A stretch of 64,000 nucleotides of DNA, taken from the NCBI GenBank assembly GCA_947501475.1, contig CANMWA010000003.1, positions 186,001 to 250,000 on the forward strand. The letters are read 5' to 3'. The translations under genes and the position numbers were made by a program. Source of the DNA: an uncultured Aquimarina sp. GTDB taxonomy: Bacteria; Bacteroidota; Bacteroidia; Flavobacteriales; Flavobacteriaceae. The notes beneath the pieces are model-generated. The model was given only the letters and a program-made list of their open reading frames with translations. It searched no databases and had not been told where the DNA came from. This document shows positions 15,346 to 23,700 of the stretch, piece by piece; positions within the stretch are counted from its first letter, which is position 1, and every line of letters starts with the position of its first letter.

Positions 15346-16455
15346 TTATAATGTTTGATTATTAAAATATGCAGACGGCGAAGTCCCCATTAATTTTTTA
15401 AATGATTTATTAAATGTAGTTTTTGAATTAAAGCCAGCTTCTTGTGCAAGACCAAAAAAGGTTAAGTTTTTTGCTTTTTCGTTCTTTGCGAGTTCTACAA
15501 ATTCTCTAATACGATAATAGTTTACGTATTCAAAAAAGTTCATTCCTATGTTTTCGTTAAGAAGCCTTGCCAACTCAGGATTACTCACTCCTAGCATTTC
15601 GGCAAGTTCGGCTTTTAATAATTTATTATTCAGATATGGTTTTTTTTCCTCCATTAAAATATCTAATTCGGTTTTTAACTTGTTTAAATCTGCTGTAGTT
15701 AATTTGGATTGAGCATATTTCTGAACAGCTTCAAATGATTTGATTCTAAATATATCTGGAGAGATCATTCCATAATATGCAATAACCAAAACAATAAATG
15801 CAATACTTAACCAAATGAAATGTCTCGCATTTCTCTCTAACATATCAAACCCAAAAAGGCTTATACAATAGACCGTTACCCAAACCAATAAACAGCCCCC
15901 TATCGCTATAATAAAATTGAAGAAGAATTTCATCTTTACCGTATAAGAAACTTCATTTTTAAGGGTTTCCTTAAAGCGTAAAAATTCTTGCAAACTCAAT
16001 CCCCAATAGGTAATATTTACAAGAAGCCCGATCGCATGACAAAGAAAAATAACACGGGTTAACTCTCCGCTTCTCATTCTTTCAGAAATTATTGCATCAG
16101 AAGGAATCATAAAATATACTGCAATGAAAAGCATATAAAAAACACTCGGGACATAATGAACTAATTCATATCTAGAAAACGATTTTTTAAGTAATGAAGA
16201 TCTTGTAAAAAGATACACTGTAGTGCCAAAAAGAAGGGTCGCAAACTCTGAAAATGCTATAAGTCTGAAGTTTTTTCCGAATACTTCTGAAATATATAAT
16301 ACACGACCGCTCAAACCAATTAGTAATGCAAATACCAAAAAAGCAATATAGCCATTAATGTTTTTTCTATTCTTCTTAGAAAACGAATAAATAAACAATA
16401 AAAATAGGCTTTGCATAAAACCAAAATAGACCAGTTGATTAAACAGTGTTTGCAT
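15346..16455 (-). CDS. AraC-family transcriptional regulator with membrane N-terminus
   Basis: A 369-residue protein with about seven hydrophobic segments in residues 5-235 and a C-terminal AraC/XylS helix-turn-helix domain, about 265-369. The DNA-binding part shows MLGVSNPELARLLNENIG, FFEYVNYYRIREFVELA and FGLAQEAGFNSKTTFNKSFK with the closing MGTSPSAYF. Such membrane-bound AraC proteins are frequent in Bacteroidota and probably sense a signal in or outside the membrane. It lies between a DUF2911 gene (10 nt downstream) and the gene at 16483 (27 nt upstream), all on the minus strand, so the three form an apparent operon. Confidence 0.88.
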   Translation of the reverse strand: MQTLFNQLVYFGFMQSLFLLFIYSFSKKNRKNINGYIAFLVFALLIGLSGRVLYISEVFGKNFRLIAFSEFATLLFGTTVYLFTRSSLLKKSFSRYELVHYVPSVFYMLFIAVYFMIPSDAIISERMRSGELTRVIFLCHAIGLLVNITYWGLSLQEFLRFKETLKNEVSYTVKMKFFFNFIIAIGGCLLVWVTVYCISLFGFDMLERNARHFIWLSIAFIVLVIAYYGMISPDIFRIKSFEAVQKYAQSKLTTADLNKLKTELDILMEEKKPYLNNKLLKAELAEMLGVSNPELARLLNENIGMNFFEYVNYYRIREFVELAKNEKAKNLTFFGLAQEAGFNSKTTFNKSFKKLMGTSPSAYFNNQTL

Positions 16456-16482
16456 ATATACTACTTTTGACCTCTAAAATAG

Positions 16483-17178
16483 TTAGTTTATTACAAATTG
16501 ATTCATGTGCAAAACACCTTCATGATTCATTATCAGGTTTTCTTTGTGAAATGCTTCAAAATCAGTTTTGTTTTCCCACTGGGTAATCACAAAGTAGTCT
16601 GGTTGATAGTAATACCCTAGAGGGGATTTACCGTTAGTCAATTCAAGGATCGTCTTCCCTCCTTTATTACTGGATTTTTGTAACCACTTTTTTTTGAATT
16701 GAGTAAATGACTTGCCCTCCTTTTGCCAGTAAGCTGTCACTACATTATATTTATCCTTGTTGATTTCAAAAGTAATTTCTGGCATTTCATAATAGGTGAG
16801 ATTAAATAAAGACCAAATATCTCGACGTTGTTGTTGAAAATCTGGCACAACATTTTCTATATCTGTAATGAATTTTTCTCTTTTTTCTTTACTATTCCAT
16901 TTACCTAATATTAAGCTTTGAGGCTGAAGGTTTCCTTGCGTATAGTTTTCAACCTTGAAGCCAGGCAAACCTTTGTAACTCATTTTTATAGCTAGTGGAA
17001 AAGCTGTTTTTACATAATTTTTAAATAAAGAATCAGCTTTTGGTTTTTGAGAAAGCAATAGGATGTCTAGAACTTCTCCCTTTTTAAAGGTATACGATTT
17101 GATTTTGGATTGCGCACTTGTATTATAATTACACGAGCATACAATAACAGCAAGAAGAGCACATTTTAAGAATTTCAT
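16483..17178 (-). CDS. Secreted hypothetical protein, possible tandem dimeric alpha-beta barrel
   Basis: A 231-residue protein with a signal peptide (MKFLKCALLAVIVCSCNYNTSAQ); a Cys near residue 15 could also make it a lipoprotein. Two segments look alike: FKVENYTQGNLQPQSLILGKW followed by SKEKREKFI, and YYYQPDYFVITQWENKTDFEAFHKEN. A strand ending in W followed by a helix with a xxFxxF/H pattern is typical of the antibiotic-biosynthesis-monooxygenase-like or DUF1330-like alpha-beta barrel fold, so this may be two such domains. It heads the apparent operon with the AraC regulator and DUF2911 gene. Function unknown. Confidence 0.7.
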   Translation of the reverse strand: MKFLKCALLAVIVCSCNYNTSAQSKIKSYTFKKGEVLDILLLSQKPKADSLFKNYVKTAFPLAIKMSYKGLPGFKVENYTQGNLQPQSLILGKWNSKEKREKFITDIENVVPDFQQQRRDIWSLFNLTYYEMPEITFEINKDKYNVVTAYWQKEGKSFTQFKKKWLQKSSNKGGKTILELTNGKSPLGYYYQPDYFVITQWENKTDFEAFHKENLIMNHEGVLHMNQFVIN

Positions 17179-17387
17179 AAGTTGTTTTAATTTTTAATGA
17201 TTACATTTTTTATCAAAACGAAAGTAGAGGCTTATTTTAAAAAACAAGAAAAAAGTATGGCTGTATAGGTACATATACTGTATGCGTACAAACAAAAGCC
17301 TATAAAACCCAGAAATCAAAACTCTAAAAAACCAGGCACATCGACATAAGTTATCGGAATATTTTATATTTACTAAAAACTTAGACT

Positions 17388-18284
17388 ATGTCATCTCAAT
17401 CCCGTTTGGATCGTGCCTATAAAAATGCCGAAAGAATTCTTTTTGATGATACTTCTAAGTTTATATTGTTTAGTGATTGCCATCGTGGTGATAATAGTTT
17501 TGCAGATGATTTTGCCAATAATAGAAATATCTATTTTCATGCACTTACTCATTATTATAAAGAAGGTTTTACCTATTGCGAATTAGGAGATGGCGATGAG
17601 TTATGGGAAAACTTAGGTTTTGAAACCATATTTAGAGCCCATCAAAATGTATACGAATTGCTTCAATTATTTTATAATGAAGATAGACTAGCAATGATAT
17701 GGGGTAATCATGATATGGTATACAGAAACCCTAAATATGTACAACGATGTTTAGATTCTTATTTTGATCATAAAACAGACAAAGAAGTCCCTCTTTTTCC
17801 GGGTATAAAATACCATGAGGCAATTGTTTTAAAACATAGAGACACTGATCAAGAAATTTTTCTGCTACATGGGCACCAAGCAGATTTTATGAATTATGTA
17901 GGTTGGCGGATTAATAGGTTTTTGGTTAGAGTACTCTGGAAACCCTTACAAGTAGTTGGTATAGCTGACCCCACCAGTCCTGCAAAAAATTACAAAGAGA
18001 CCATTAGAGTAGAGCGAAGAATCAAAAAGTGGATTGCTAATCATAAAAATAGATGTACTGTGATTGGTCATACGCACAGACCTCGTTTTCCTGAAGCGGG
18101 AGAGTTAGCTTTATTTAATGATGGAAGTTGTGTACATCCAAGATCGATCACAGGTTTAGAAATTGAAAATGGAAATATCACTTTGATAAAATGGCAAATT
18201 TCGACTACCGAAGATGGTGTGCTTAAAATCATCAGAGTGCCATTAGAAGGACCACAAAAATTAACTGATTTTATTACCGAATAG
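17388..18284 (+). CDS. Metallophosphoesterase
   Basis: A 298-residue calcineurin-like phosphoesterase with all metal-binding motifs in order: D-x-H (FSDCHRGD, about residue 29), G-D-x-D (LGDGDELW), G-N-H-D (MIWGNHDMVY), H (LLHGHQADF) and G-H-x-H (VIGHTHRPRF). No signal peptide is seen. The layout is near UDP-2,3-diacylglucosamine hydrolase (LpxH) and related proteins, and the GDGDELW motif resembles LpxH, but the substrate is not proved. It ends 3 bp before the convergent NifU gene and has its own upstream region of about 200 bp. Confidence 0.88.
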   Translation: MSSQSRLDRAYKNAERILFDDTSKFILFSDCHRGDNSFADDFANNRNIYFHALTHYYKEGFTYCELGDGDELWENLGFETIFRAHQNVYELLQLFYNEDRLAMIWGNHDMVYRNPKYVQRCLDSYFDHKTDKEVPLFPGIKYHEAIVLKHRDTDQEIFLLHGHQADFMNYVGWRINRFLVRVLWKPLQVVGIADPTSPAKNYKETIRVERRIKKWIANHKNRCTVIGHTHRPRFPEAGELALFNDGSCVHPRSITGLEIENGNITLIKWQISTTEDGVLKIIRVPLEGPQKLTDFITE

Positions 18285-18287
18285 AAG

Positions 18288-18527
18288 TTATTCTATATTC
18301 AGTACTTCCTCTATCTGAGGAGCATATTTTTTAATGGTCATCTCAACCCCAGATTTTAGTGTCATTTGATTAACGCTACACCCTACACATGCACCTTCTA
18401 ATTGTACTTTAACTCTTTTATCATCCTCAATAGAAACTAAAGAAATATTACCTCCGTCACTTTCCAAAAAAGGTCTGATCTCATCCAGCGCTTTTTCTAC
18501 ATTTACTCTTAATTCTTCAGAAGTCAT
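18288..18527 (-). CDS. NifU C-terminal domain protein (Fe-S cluster carrier)
   Basis: A 79-residue protein consisting of the NifU C-terminal (Nfu) domain: IRPFLESDGGNISLVSIED, then the cluster-binding C-x-x-C in GACVGCSVNQMTLKSGVE. Two subunits share a [4Fe-4S] cluster through these cysteines and pass it to target enzymes. It starts 3 nt after the stop of the Mrp-type ATPase gene, so the two are one operon dedicated to Fe-S cluster delivery in the cytosol. Confidence 0.93.
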   Translation of the reverse strand: MTSEELRVNVEKALDEIRPFLESDGGNISLVSIEDDKRVKVQLEGACVGCSVNQMTLKSGVEMTIKKYAPQIEEVLNIE

Positions 18528-18530
18528 ATC

Positions 18531-19670
18531 TTATTTTTTTACAGCAGCACATCCTGCCATGGTTGTTATTTTAATTGCTTCGGTAGGTGGTAGAGCCTCA
18601 TTTCTATTCACTACTTCTTGCACTACATTTTTTGTTAGTTCTTCAAACGCTTTTTCTATTGGCGTTGCTGTCTGTAATGCTGCGGGGCGACCAACATCTC
18701 CAGCTTCACGAATGCTTTGTATCAAAGGGATTTCTCCTAAAAACGGAACATCAATATCTTCTGCAAGATTTTTGGCTCCTTCTTTTCCAAAGATATAATA
18801 TTTATTGTTAGGAAGCTCGTCTGGTGTAAAATACGCCATATTCTCTATAATCCCTAAGACAGGTACGTTAATACTATCTTGCTGAAACATAGCTACCCCT
18901 TTTCTAGCATCTGCTAATGCTACATTTTGTGGAGTACTAACAACTACCGCTCCCGTAATTGGTAATGATTGCATAATAGACAAATGAATATCTCCTGTTC
19001 CTGGTGGTAAATCGATCAACATAAAATCCAATTCTCCCCATGCTGCATCAAAAATCATTTGATTTAATGCTTTTGCAGCCATTGGTCCTCTCCATACTAC
19101 AGCTTGATTAGGTTGTGTAAAAAATCCTATAGACAAAATCTTTACTCCATAATTTTCTATAGGTTTCATTTTAGATTTGTCTCCTACTTTTACAGAGAGT
19201 GGTCTTTCTTTTTCTACATCAAACATAATCGGAGCCGAAGGCCCATAAATATCCGCATCCAAAAGCCCTACTTTAAAACCCATCTTGGCCAAAGTCACTG
19301 CTAGATTAGAGGTTACTGTAGACTTACCTACACCTCCTTTACCAGAAGCTACTGCAATAATATTGGTTATCCCAGGGATCGATTTTCCTTTGATTTCATT
19401 CTTTTGAGGTGGAGCAGTTGGTGCTTCAACTTTGATATTTACTTTTACTTTTGCCTTCTCATATACTTTTTCATGAATCACTTTCATGACATCTACCTCA
19501 GCACGTTTACGAATATGCAATGCTGGAGTACTTAATACCAAATCTACAACAACTTCATCACCAAATGTAATGACATTTTTCACAGCGCCACTCTCTACCA
19601 TATTTTTACCTTCGCCGGCTACCGTAATGGTTTCTAATGCTTTTAGTATCTCTGATTTTTCTAGCTTCAT
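18531..19670 (-). CDS. mrp: Mrp/NBP35-family P-loop ATPase (Fe-S carrier)
   Basis: A 379-residue protein starting MKLEKSEILKALETI. Residues about 1-90 are a MIP18/DUF59-like domain; the rest is the Mrp ATPase with the deviant Walker A ASGKGGVGKSTVTSN, LLDADIYGPS and DFMLIDLPPGTGD. It should load Fe-S clusters onto apo-proteins. The C-P-x-C cysteine pair found after the ENM-x-x-F segment in many Mrp/ApbC proteins is absent here (ENMAYFTPDELPNN); a single Cys remains near the C-terminus (MAGCAAVKK). I recall this variant as common in Bacteroidota. The frame is open to a TTG at 19694, but the ATG at 19670 fits the promoter at 19723. Confidence 0.92.
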   Translation of the reverse strand: MKLEKSEILKALETITVAGEGKNMVESGAVKNVITFGDEVVVDLVLSTPALHIRKRAEVDVMKVIHEKVYEKAKVKVNIKVEAPTAPPQKNEIKGKSIPGITNIIAVASGKGGVGKSTVTSNLAVTLAKMGFKVGLLDADIYGPSAPIMFDVEKERPLSVKVGDKSKMKPIENYGVKILSIGFFTQPNQAVVWRGPMAAKALNQMIFDAAWGELDFMLIDLPPGTGDIHLSIMQSLPITGAVVVSTPQNVALADARKGVAMFQQDSINVPVLGIIENMAYFTPDELPNNKYYIFGKEGAKNLAEDIDVPFLGEIPLIQSIREAGDVGRPAALQTATPIEKAFEELTKNVVQEVVNRNEALPPTEAIKITTMAGCAAVKK

Positions 19671-19722
19671 GTATGTATTTCTTTTTCTTAGCAACCGAAT
19701 CTATCTAGATTCATTCTAAACG

Positions 19723-19730
19723 CAAAGATA
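19723..19730 (-). promoter_or_regulatory. -7 element of the mrp-nifU operon
   Basis: The minus strand reads TATCTTTG, a full TAnnTTTG match, 52 nt before the mrp ATG. No clear TTG is found 19 nt upstream. Confidence 0.5.
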
Positions 19731-19866
19731 GGTTGAAAAGTTAAGATTATAAAGTCCAAAAATCGAAATGATTTATAGTAGTATCGCTATTTATGATATT
19801 TAATTTCTCTAAAAAAAAACGGTATGATTAGTGTGAATACGTATTTTAAATTTTCGTAGCCTGTCA

Positions 19867-20709
19867 ATGATGAAGAAAATCACCTTACTAACTATACTAT
19901 TTTTTATCACTTGCATTATGAGTTATAGTCAAGGTGAACTAGAAATCGCCGAAGAAAGTCTAACTAAAAAAGAAGAAAATAACAGGAGGACTACTCGATC
20001 AAGATCTTATGATTCTGATGATTCATCAGATTGGGGAGATAGTTTTCTGGCAGAAGAACTAAGTCTTCTTTTTGCTGAAATTATTCTATATATTACGTAT
20101 TACACCATAGTAGAAACTCCTATTGAAGAAGAATATAAAGCGAGTACTGCTGTTATCACCAAACATCCATACCTAGATTCGCTTAAAGGAAATTATGCTT
20201 ATGATTGGGGAGAAAACACAACTGTATTTAAGACTACCTTTTCTAATCGGTTTATAGCCGAAAATAATAAGCGCTTTGGAAATCATCTTAACTCAGATAT
20301 GCGGTTTTTTGGTCGATTTGGTTTAGAAGTTAATTATCTACAATTATGGGAAGAAAACACTAACTTCGGAAATAATTCTTTGGCAATATTTACTACAATG
20401 GCAAAATATCATCGCGTTCGTACAGAGCGATTTAATGCCTGGTGGGGATTAGGAACCACCTATGTTGGTGGAGAAGTCGACGAATTTGGATTTGCTTATG
20501 GTTTTGGTGCTGAGTTCTTCTTTGTCAAACCTTTTAGTTTAGAATCAAATTTTAATGGGTCATTCATAAATCAAGGATCAGTTAACAAATTTAACGCACT
20601 ACTAAACTATCATTCTAATCGCTATAAGTTTTCTGGAGGCTATGAGCATCTTAAAATAGGTAGTGTTGATTTATCTACTTTTTCTGCAGGGATTGGTGTT
20701 TCTTTTTAA
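19867..20709 (+). CDS. Secreted hypothetical protein, probable outer-membrane beta-barrel
   Basis: A 280-residue protein with a signal peptide (MMKKITLLTILFFITCIMSYSQ, cleaved before GELEIAEE). A Ser/Asp/Arg-rich linker follows (about residues 40-58). From about residue 120 the sequence alternates aromatic and polar residues in strand-like runs: FFGRFGLEVNYLQLW, AWWGLGTTYVGGEVDEFGFA, RYKFSGGYEHLKIGS, and it ends in F (FSAGIGVSF), the usual C-terminal signature of outer-membrane barrels. No family recognised. It is convergent with the alkyltransferase-like gene. Confidence 0.7.
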   Translation: MMKKITLLTILFFITCIMSYSQGELEIAEESLTKKEENNRRTTRSRSYDSDDSSDWGDSFLAEELSLLFAEIILYITYYTIVETPIEEEYKASTAVITKHPYLDSLKGNYAYDWGENTTVFKTTFSNRFIAENNKRFGNHLNSDMRFFGRFGLEVNYLQLWEENTNFGNNSLAIFTTMAKYHRVRTERFNAWWGLGTTYVGGEVDEFGFAYGFGAEFFFVKPFSLESNFNGSFINQGSVNKFNALLNYHSNRYKFSGGYEHLKIGSVDLSTFSAGIGVSF

Positions 20710-20741
20710 AAATGTAATCTAATCCTTCAGGATTTATACGA

Positions 20742-21101
20742 TTACAGTTCCTGCATAGGATCCCAAAATATGATATCAAAATCTTGGATTTGGTTTTCTA
20801 TAACTACAACACCTTCATTTTCTAGTAACTGTTGCATTAGATTTGTTCCTTGAAAATGGTGCTTTCCGGTTAGGATACCTTTTCGGTTTACGACACGATG
20901 TGCTGGAACATCATCACGACCATTACAAGCATTCATTGCCCAACCTACCATACGTGCACTACGAGCAGCACCCAGATATTTAGCTATTGATCCGTAAGAA
21001 GTTACTCTACCATATGGTATGAGTTTTGCAACTTCATATACCCGCTCAAAAAAGTTTGTGCCCGACTCTGAACCTGTATTTTTTTTATCTTTTAGTCCCA
21101 C
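20742..21101 (-). CDS. Alkyltransferase-like protein (ATL, catalytically inactive MGMT homologue)
   Basis: A 119-residue protein with the DNA-binding domain of O6-alkylguanine-DNA alkyltransferases: FFERVYEVAKLIPYGRVTSYGSIAKYLG, RMVGWAMNACN, and an active-site motif that reads PAHRVV where MGMT has PCHRV. The reactive cysteine is replaced by alanine, so it cannot accept an alkyl group. ATL proteins bind O6-alkylguanine lesions and recruit nucleotide excision repair. No ATG is available near the domain start; the GTG at 21101 is used and overlaps the end of the LysE-family gene by 10 nt. Confidence 0.88.
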   Translation of the reverse strand: MGLKDKKNTGSESGTNFFERVYEVAKLIPYGRVTSYGSIAKYLGAARSARMVGWAMNACNGRDDVPAHRVVNRKGILTGKHHFQGTNLMQQLLENEGVVVIENQIQDFDIIFWDPMQEL

Positions 21102-21721
21102 GTGTAAATGATTCTTGCTAAAGTAATAATTACTAAAATCAGCATTAATATCCCCATAAAATAATTAGAGTATTTCGCAATTGAAGCAGTTTTCTTTTCT
21201 ATCTTCAAAAACGAAAACACATAAAAATAAAGGGTAATAAAAGTACCACTACCTGCTGCAATAATAAATGCAATAATTCGCGTAGCATCATATTCGATCT
21301 TACCGCTCACACTCATCCCTGCTGCAATTGCAACAAAATAGGGTATGGGTAATACATTAATGGCAGACATCATCACTCCTTTAAAAAAACTTCTGGTATT
21401 GCCTCTACGATATACTTTAATTTTTGTTTCTCTTTGTTTTGCTTTTGCAAAAAAGTAGATGGCCATCAAAAAAAATATCACAGCTCCTGTGCGAAGTAAA
21501 ATATTCTTAACAAATGGATTAAAGAATATATATTTTGCCAAAAGAATAGCAACTAAGGCCTGAAGCACCACAACTACAGAGGCGCCTATTGCGACCAAAA
21601 TACCATTGTTTTTTCCTCTTTCGAGGCAAGTTCTTGCTACTGTCATATTGACTAATCCAGGAGGAATTACGCCAACCAGTGATGCAAAAAATGTGACTAA
21701 AAATAGTTTGGTAGTTTCCAA
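21092..21721 (-). CDS. LysE-family translocator
   Basis: A 209-residue inner-membrane protein with about six transmembrane segments and the LysE/RhtB feature GVIPPGLVNMTVARTCLERG near the N-terminus. The family exports amino acids such as lysine or homoserine lactones; the substrate here is open. No ATG precedes the first helix; the frame upstream, back to the trmB stop, offers only TTG at 21721 (or ATT), so a TTG start is inferred. It lies 14 nt after trmB and overlaps the ATL gene. Confidence 0.82.
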   Translation of the reverse strand: METTKLFLVTFFASLVGVIPPGLVNMTVARTCLERGKNNGILVAIGASVVVVLQALVAILLAKYIFFNPFVKNILLRTGAVIFFLMAIYFFAKAKQRETKIKVYRRGNTRSFFKGVMMSAINVLPIPYFVAIAAGMSVSGKIEYDATRIIAFIIAAGSGTFITLYFYVFSFLKIEKKTASIAKYSNYFMGILMLILVIITLARIIYTWD

Positions 21722-21735
21722 AATTGAGATGCCAA

Positions 21736-22410
21736 TTACGTGATCCTAAACTGGATGTAAGTTATAGGTTTATTTTTTTCTAAATATTGTTTTTCATAAA
21801 AAGTTTGAATAGATGTTACAATCTCTGGAGATCCTTCTTGATGATACACATTATGATTAGAATAAAGCACTTCATGCCCTTCGCCATGCAATAACCCCAA
21901 GGTATATCCATGCATAAATTCACTATCGGTTTTAAGATGCATAATCCCGTCTGGTTTTAGGACTTTTTTATACCGTTGCAAGAATGTAGTATTAGTCATG
22001 CGATGCTTGGTACGTTTATACTTGATTTGCGGATCAGGGAAAGTAATCCATATTTCATCAACCTCTCCTTGTTCAAAAATATGATCAACAAGTTCGATTT
22101 GTGTTCTTATGAAACCTACGTTACTCATTTCATCCTCAATCGCTGTTTTAGCACCACGCCAAAAACGAGCTCCTTTTATATCAATACCAATAAAATTTTT
22201 ATCAGGATATTTTTGAGCAAGGCCTACAGTATATTCTCCTTTACCACAACCTAATTCTAGAACAATAGGGTTTTCATTTTTAAAGAATTTATCGTTCCAT
22301 TTTCCCTTATACCCAAGGGTATTATTAAGCACCTCATCACGAGTGGGTTCTACCACATTATGAAAGGTTTTGTTTTCGTTAAATCGTTTTAATTTATTCT
22401 TACTTCCCAC
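21736..22410 (-). CDS. trmB: tRNA (guanosine(46)-N7)-methyltransferase
   Basis: A 224-residue SAM-dependent methyltransferase that makes m7G46 in tRNA variable loops. The SAM site is VLELGCGKGEYTVGLA and FIGIDIKGARFWRGA; the catalytic and tRNA-binding region is WITFPDPQIKYKRTKHRMT, diagnostic of TrmB, and MHLKTDSEFMHGY follows. Length is normal. The start is a GTG at 22410 (MGSKNKLKRF). It is first in a run of three overlapping or closely spaced minus-strand genes (trmB, LysE, ATL). Confidence 0.95.
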   Translation of the reverse strand: MGSKNKLKRFNENKTFHNVVEPTRDEVLNNTLGYKGKWNDKFFKNENPIVLELGCGKGEYTVGLAQKYPDKNFIGIDIKGARFWRGAKTAIEDEMSNVGFIRTQIELVDHIFEQGEVDEIWITFPDPQIKYKRTKHRMTNTTFLQRYKKVLKPDGIMHLKTDSEFMHGYTLGLLHGEGHEVLYSNHNVYHQEGSPEIVTSIQTFYEKQYLEKNKPITYIQFRIT

Positions 22411-22644
22411 TAATCCTCTATATTTCTTTATGTACTAGTCTTTAGAATTTGCATTGTGTTACATTAATCTTTTCTTCGGGATCATCTCAACTAACATATT
22501 CAATACACTTCACTTTTTGCATATACGTTTCGCTAAAGATAATTTTTTGGTAAAATTAAGGAAATATACGGATACAGAAATAGGATTAACTTTATTATTA
22601 CTATGAAATAGTCGGTCGCTCTATCAACTTAAAAACTAGAACAA

Positions 22645-23700
22645 TTGGACAAAAAAGTACTTGTAGCTCCTCTTAATTGGGGACTAGGCCATGCAACTCG
22701 ATGTATCCCTATTATCAATGCATTAATAAGCGAAGGTATAGAACCTGTTATTGCCTCTGATGGTGTAGCACTTTCATTACTGAAAAAAGAATTTCCTGAA
22801 CTACAAACAAAAGTGCTGCCTTCTTATCCTATAGAATACTCTAAAAAGGTCAGTAATTTTAAACTAAAAATGCTTTTAAACAGCCCCAAGATTGCTCATA
22901 CTATTAATGCAGAAAAAAAAGCTATAAAAAAACTGGTAGAGGAAGAAGATTTTTGCGGAATCATTTCTGACAATAGAATGGGAGTACGCCATAAAAGCAT
23001 CCCTTCGGTTTTTATCACACATCAACTTACTGTTCTAAGCGGAAAAACCACTTCTTTTAGCACAAAAATTCATAATAAGTATATCAAGAGATTTGATGTA
23101 TGCTGGGTACCCGACATGGCAGATGATCCCAACCTAAGTGGTGAATTAGGGCATCCTAAAAAAAGTAATATTCCTGTTACTTATCTTGGACCATTAAGTC
23201 GTTTTGAGTATCAAATTGTCCCTAAGCGATACGATATTATGGTATTACTCTCTGGTCCAGAGCCACAACGTACTTTATTAGAGCATAAGCTTTTTCAAGA
23301 ATTTGAACAAAGTGATAAAAAAATTGTTTTTGTGAGAGGACTTATCGAGGATTCTCATAAAACGTATATAAAAAACAACATTACTATTCATAATTATTTA
23401 ACAGGAAAAGAACTAGAGGATACTATTAATAGCAGTAATCTTATTATATCCAGATCTGGATATACTACAGTAATGGATCTAGCTAAATTAAAGAAAAAAG
23501 CGTTTTTTATCCCTACTCCAGGGCAGTTTGAACAAGAATATCTAGCTGATCGTTTAACAAATCACAAATTAGTGCCTAGTTGTACTCAAAGTGAGTTTAC
23601 TTTAAAGCGATTAAGAGATATAAATACATATAAGGGGTTAAGCAGTTTTAGTACCGATATCGACTACGGGAAACTTTTTTACTTTTTCCAGAGTAAATGA
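22645..23700 (+). CDS. MurG-like glycosyltransferase (GT28-type)
   Basis: A 351-residue cytosolic glycosyltransferase of the GT-B fold. The N-terminus VLVAPLNWGLGHATRCIPII has the glycine-rich G-L-G-H-A-T loop of MurG-like enzymes, and the C-terminal half holds SNLIISRSGYTTVMDLAKLKKKAFFIPTPGQFEQEYLA, read in parts, the UDP-sugar-binding region. Acceptor and sugar are unknown. The only start that keeps the N-terminal strand is a TTG at 22645. The last 63 nt overlap, on the opposite strand, the 3' end of the phoR-like gene. Confidence 0.82.
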   Translation: MDKKVLVAPLNWGLGHATRCIPIINALISEGIEPVIASDGVALSLLKKEFPELQTKVLPSYPIEYSKKVSNFKLKMLLNSPKIAHTINAEKKAIKKLVEEEDFCGIISDNRMGVRHKSIPSVFITHQLTVLSGKTTSFSTKIHNKYIKRFDVCWVPDMADDPNLSGELGHPKKSNIPVTYLGPLSRFEYQIVPKRYDIMVLLSGPEPQRTLLEHKLFQEFEQSDKKIVFVRGLIEDSHKTYIKNNITIHNYLTGKELEDTINSSNLIISRSGYTTVMDLAKLKKKAFFIPTPGQFEQEYLADRLTNHKLVPSCTQSEFTLKRLRDINTYKGLSSFSTDIDYGKLFYFFQSK

